Source: Pseudofrankia asymbiotica
GTDB lineage: Bacteria; Actinomycetota; Actinomycetes; Frankiales; Frankiaceae
Assembly (NCBI RefSeq): GCF_001983105.1
Contig: NZ_MOMC01000040.1
Span: 42,647-48,638, forward strand
Length of the DNA: 5,992 bases
Direction: 5' to 3'
Shown here: positions 4,269 to 5,992 of the stretch, in pieces
How positions within the stretch are numbered: the first letter of the stretch is position 1
Layout: each line of letters starts with the position of its first letter
Translations under genes and position numbers: made by a program
The notes under the pieces: model-generated
The model's input: the letters and a program-made list of their open reading frames with translations, nothing else
Database searches by the model: none
Told to the model about the DNA's origin: nothing

Positions 4269-5365
4269 GCGACATGACTGCATCCACCGGCAACGAGAAG
4301 GACACGGCCGCGCCCACCGGTCCCGCCGACGAGGCGCCCGCGGTGACCGAGGCGACCGACGTGACCGAGGCGACCGACGTGACCGAGGCGGCGGAGGTGA
4401 ACGACGTGGCCGAAGCGGTGGAGATGGCCGAGGCGGGCGACGTGGCCGAGGAGACCGAGGCGGAGGCCGGGCCGACGGAGCCGGAGGCCCAGGCGCAGGA
4501 CGCCGAGGAGCGGGAGACGCCGGCGTCGGCGCCCCTCGCGGACGTGCGCGGCCGGCTGGTCACCAGGACCTCCCGCCGGTCCCGCGGCCCCGCCAGCGCG
4601 CGCCGCCGGCGCCGCTCGTCCACGCTCGTCCTCTCGCTCGCCCTGATGGCCACGGGCGTGCTGTGGTCGGTGCTGGCACCCAGCGGCAGCGCGGCGGACT
4701 CGACCGACAACGCCGCGGTCAAGGCGGGCCGCGCCCTCTACCTGCAGGGCTGCTCGACCTGCCACGGGCTCAACGCGGCCGGCACCGTCTCCGGCCCGAG
4801 CCTGATCGGCGTCGGCTCCGCCGCGGTCGACTTCCAGGTGTCCACCGGGCGCATGCCGCTCGCGCACCCGGGCGCCCAGGCGGAGGCCAAGGAGCCGAGC
4901 TACTCGGAGACGCAGATCGACCAGCTCGCGGCCTACATCCAGACGCTCGGCGGCGGCACCACCAAGCCGGAGATCAGCAAGGACGACCTCGCCGACGCGG
5001 ACCTGACGTACGGCGGCGAGCTTTACCGGGCGAACTGCCAGCAGTGCCACCAGGCCGCGGGCCAGGGCGCCCCGCTGACCTACGGCAAGTACGCCCCGGC
5101 GCTGACGAACGCGACGCCAGAGCAGATCGTCGAGGCCATGCGCGTCGGTCCCGAGTCGATGCCGGTGTTCGGTTCCGGCCAGATCGACGACGAGGGCGCG
5201 AAGGCGATCGCGGCCTACATCCTGATGAACCGCGACACCCCGAGCCCCGGTGGCCACAAGCTGGGCGGCTACGGCCCCGTCCCGGAGGGCCTGCTCGCCT
5301 GGCTGATCGGTATCGGCGGACTGCTCGGCGTGTGTCTGTGGATCGGAGCGAGGCAGAAGGTATGA
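4265..5365 (+). CDS. qcrC: Diheme cytochrome c subunit of the bc1 complex (QcrC)
   Basis: A 366-residue membrane-anchored diheme cytochrome c that passes electrons from the Rieske/cytochrome b part of complex III to the aa3 oxidase. Heme sites are CSTCH (Cys163, Cys166, His167) and CQQCH (Cys258, Cys261, His262), with likely axial Met197 (GRMP) and Met299 (SMPVF). An N-terminal membrane anchor is at about 119-138 and a C-terminal one at about 341-361; both cytochrome domains face outside. It is about 100 residues longer than typical QcrC (around 270) because residues 1-118 form an acidic, Glu/Ala/Thr/Val repeat segment followed by an Arg-rich stretch (95-117). The start is GTG 4265 in a GTGA overlap with the ctaE stop; ATG 4274 is possible. 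The stop overlaps the qcrA start (ATGA). The core assignment is certain; the role of the extension is unknown. Confidence 0.96.
   Translation: MSDMTASTGNEKDTAAPTGPADEAPAVTEATDVTEATDVTEAAEVNDVAEAVEMAEAGDVAEETEAEAGPTEPEAQAQDAEERETPASAPLADVRGRLVTRTSRRSRGPASARRRRRSSTLVLSLALMATGVLWSVLAPSGSAADSTDNAAVKAGRALYLQGCSTCHGLNAAGTVSGPSLIGVGSAAVDFQVSTGRMPLAHPGAQAEAKEPSYSETQIDQLAAYIQTLGGGTTKPEISKDDLADADLTYGGELYRANCQQCHQAAGQGAPLTYGKYAPALTNATPEQIVEAMRVGPESMPVFGSGQIDDEGAKAIAAYILMNRDTPSPGGHKLGGYGPVPEGLLAWLIGIGGLLGVCLWIGARQKV
4343..4390 (+). repeat. In-frame 18-bp tandem repeat in qcrC
   Basis: The 18-bp unit GTGACCGAGGCGACCGAC occurs perfectly at 4343-4360 and 4361-4378, and its first 12 bp again at 4379-4390. 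It encodes [16 protein letters not shown]. The six-residue periodicity continues in degenerate form ([26 protein letters not shown]) to about residue 68, so a longer ancient repeat array seems likely. Such a tract can change copy number by slippage. Confidence 0.85.
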
Positions 5366-5992
5366 GCGAGCAGGACGACACCCCCACCGGGGGTGGGAGC
5401 GTCTTCGATCGGGTGAAGCGCCCGGCCGGAGGCGGGCCGGCCGAGGGGAGCGGCGGCGCCGGGGCCCCGGAGGGCCCCGAGGTGCTGGGCACCCCGCCGG
5501 CTCCGACCGACTCCACCCAGTTGGAGGAGCACACCTCCTGGCGGCACGCGGGCGTCGCGCACCGGCCACCGCGGGCCGAGGACGTCGACCGGCGCGCCGA
5601 GCGGCGCGCCGAGCGGTTGATTGCCCTCTGGTTCACCGTCTCGGTGATCGGCACGCTCGGCTTCATCGTCGCGAACTTCGTGGGCGACAAGCACAAGGCG
5701 TACTACACCCCGTGCCTGGGCCTCGGGATCGCGCTCGCCGTCGGAGGCCTCGGCGTCGGCATGATCCTCTGGGCCAAGCGGCTGATGCCGCACGAGCAGG
5801 CCGTCCAGGACCGGCACTCCTTCAAGAGCACCGACGAGGAGACGGCGGTCCTCGAGGAGGAGGTGGCGCTCGGCTTCGACGCCATGGGCCTCGGCCGGTT
5901 CAAGCTGGTGCGCCGCAGCCTGCTCGGCGCCGGCGCCGTGCTCGGCGGCCTCGCGGTGGTGCCGCTGCTCAACCTCACGAACGCCAAGCCGG
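5362..5992 (+). CDS. qcrA: Rieske iron-sulfur subunit of the bc1 complex (QcrA), 5' part
   Basis: The open frame continues past the window edge, giving 210 residues here. It starts at ATG 5362, which overlaps the qcrC stop (ATGA), with GAAGG at 5356-5360 as ribosome binding site. Residues 1-75 are a Gly/Pro/Glu-rich cytoplasmic tail, followed by an Arg-rich DRRAERRAER segment before helix 1 (about 86-107). Helix 2 is at about 116-138 and helix 3 at about 186-205. Helix 3 is preceded by RRSLLGAG, a twin-arginine-like motif consistent with Tat export of the folded Rieske domain. Three membrane helices are the actinobacterial QcrA architecture, unlike the single anchor of proteobacterial Rieske proteins. 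The cluster-binding Cys/His motifs are beyond the window, so the name rests on the N-terminal pattern and on qcrC upstream. qcrB is expected next. Confidence 0.9.
   Translation, partial: MSEQDDTPTGGGSVFDRVKRPAGGGPAEGSGGAGAPEGPEVLGTPPAPTDSTQLEEHTSWRHAGVAHRPPRAEDVDRRAERRAERLIALWFTVSVIGTLGFIVANFVGDKHKAYYTPCLGLGIALAVGGLGVGMILWAKRLMPHEQAVQDRHSFKSTDEETAVLEEEVALGFDAMGLGRFKLVRRSLLGAGAVLGGLAVVPLLNLTNAKP

Noticed and set aside
4253..5569. A 438-residue minus-strand open frame opposite qcrC
   Set aside because: It is antisense to a gene with two CxxCH heme motifs and two membrane anchors. It is Arg/Leu/Gly/Val-rich, as expected of an antisense shadow.

Overview
This window is very GC-rich, with strongly G/C-biased third codon positions. 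It carries the actinobacterial gene order ctaE-qcrC-qcrA for the bc1-aa3 respiratory supercomplex. The protein sequences, the long low-quality intergenic stretches and the interspersed repeats fit a Frankia-like or related high-GC actinomycete. That assignment comes from recognition, not from a database search.

Left part (1-860). A small minus-strand gene encodes a degenerate response-regulator receiver domain with no output domain. About 400 bp of divergent, GC-palindrome-rich spacer separates it from the next gene. At the right end of the spacer lies a perfect 7-5-7 dyad (783-801) that overlaps a plausible promoter for that gene.

Oxidative-stress block (861-2668). A PerR-type Fur-family regulator is followed after 66 bp by a rubrerythrin-like diiron protein without a rubredoxin domain. 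After a 269-bp gap containing a strong stem-loop comes a DUF3501 protein. The three fit one peroxide/iron-homeostasis module: a metal-dependent peroxide sensor that controls itself and a peroxide-reducing diiron protein, plus a conserved partner of unknown function. The heterodisulfide-reductase-like Fe-S protein that often sits between rubrerythrin and DUF3501 in other genomes (from memory) is absent here.

Intergenic repeat island (2669-3629). About 960 bp contain no credible gene. The first two thirds are a mosaic of one roughly 70-bp repeat family, two copies forward and two inverted, plus a second inverted pair and a perfect 12-bp-arm stem-loop. The last third carries a perfect 7-5-7 dyad about 80 bp upstream of ctaE and a 14-bp palindrome just before its start codon.

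Respiratory operon (3630-5992, running off the right edge). ctaE (cytochrome c oxidase subunit III), qcrC (diheme cytochrome c) and the 5' part of qcrA (Rieske subunit) are translationally coupled by 4-bp GTGA and ATGA overlaps. QcrC has an unusual acidic N-terminal extension of about 115 residues built on a six-residue repeat. The catalytic Rieske domain of QcrA lies beyond the window.

I see no RNA gene, CRISPR array, intact insertion sequence or phage gene. The best candidates for something new are the repeat island, the reduced PerR/rubrerythrin/DUF3501 module with its operator, and the QcrC extension.
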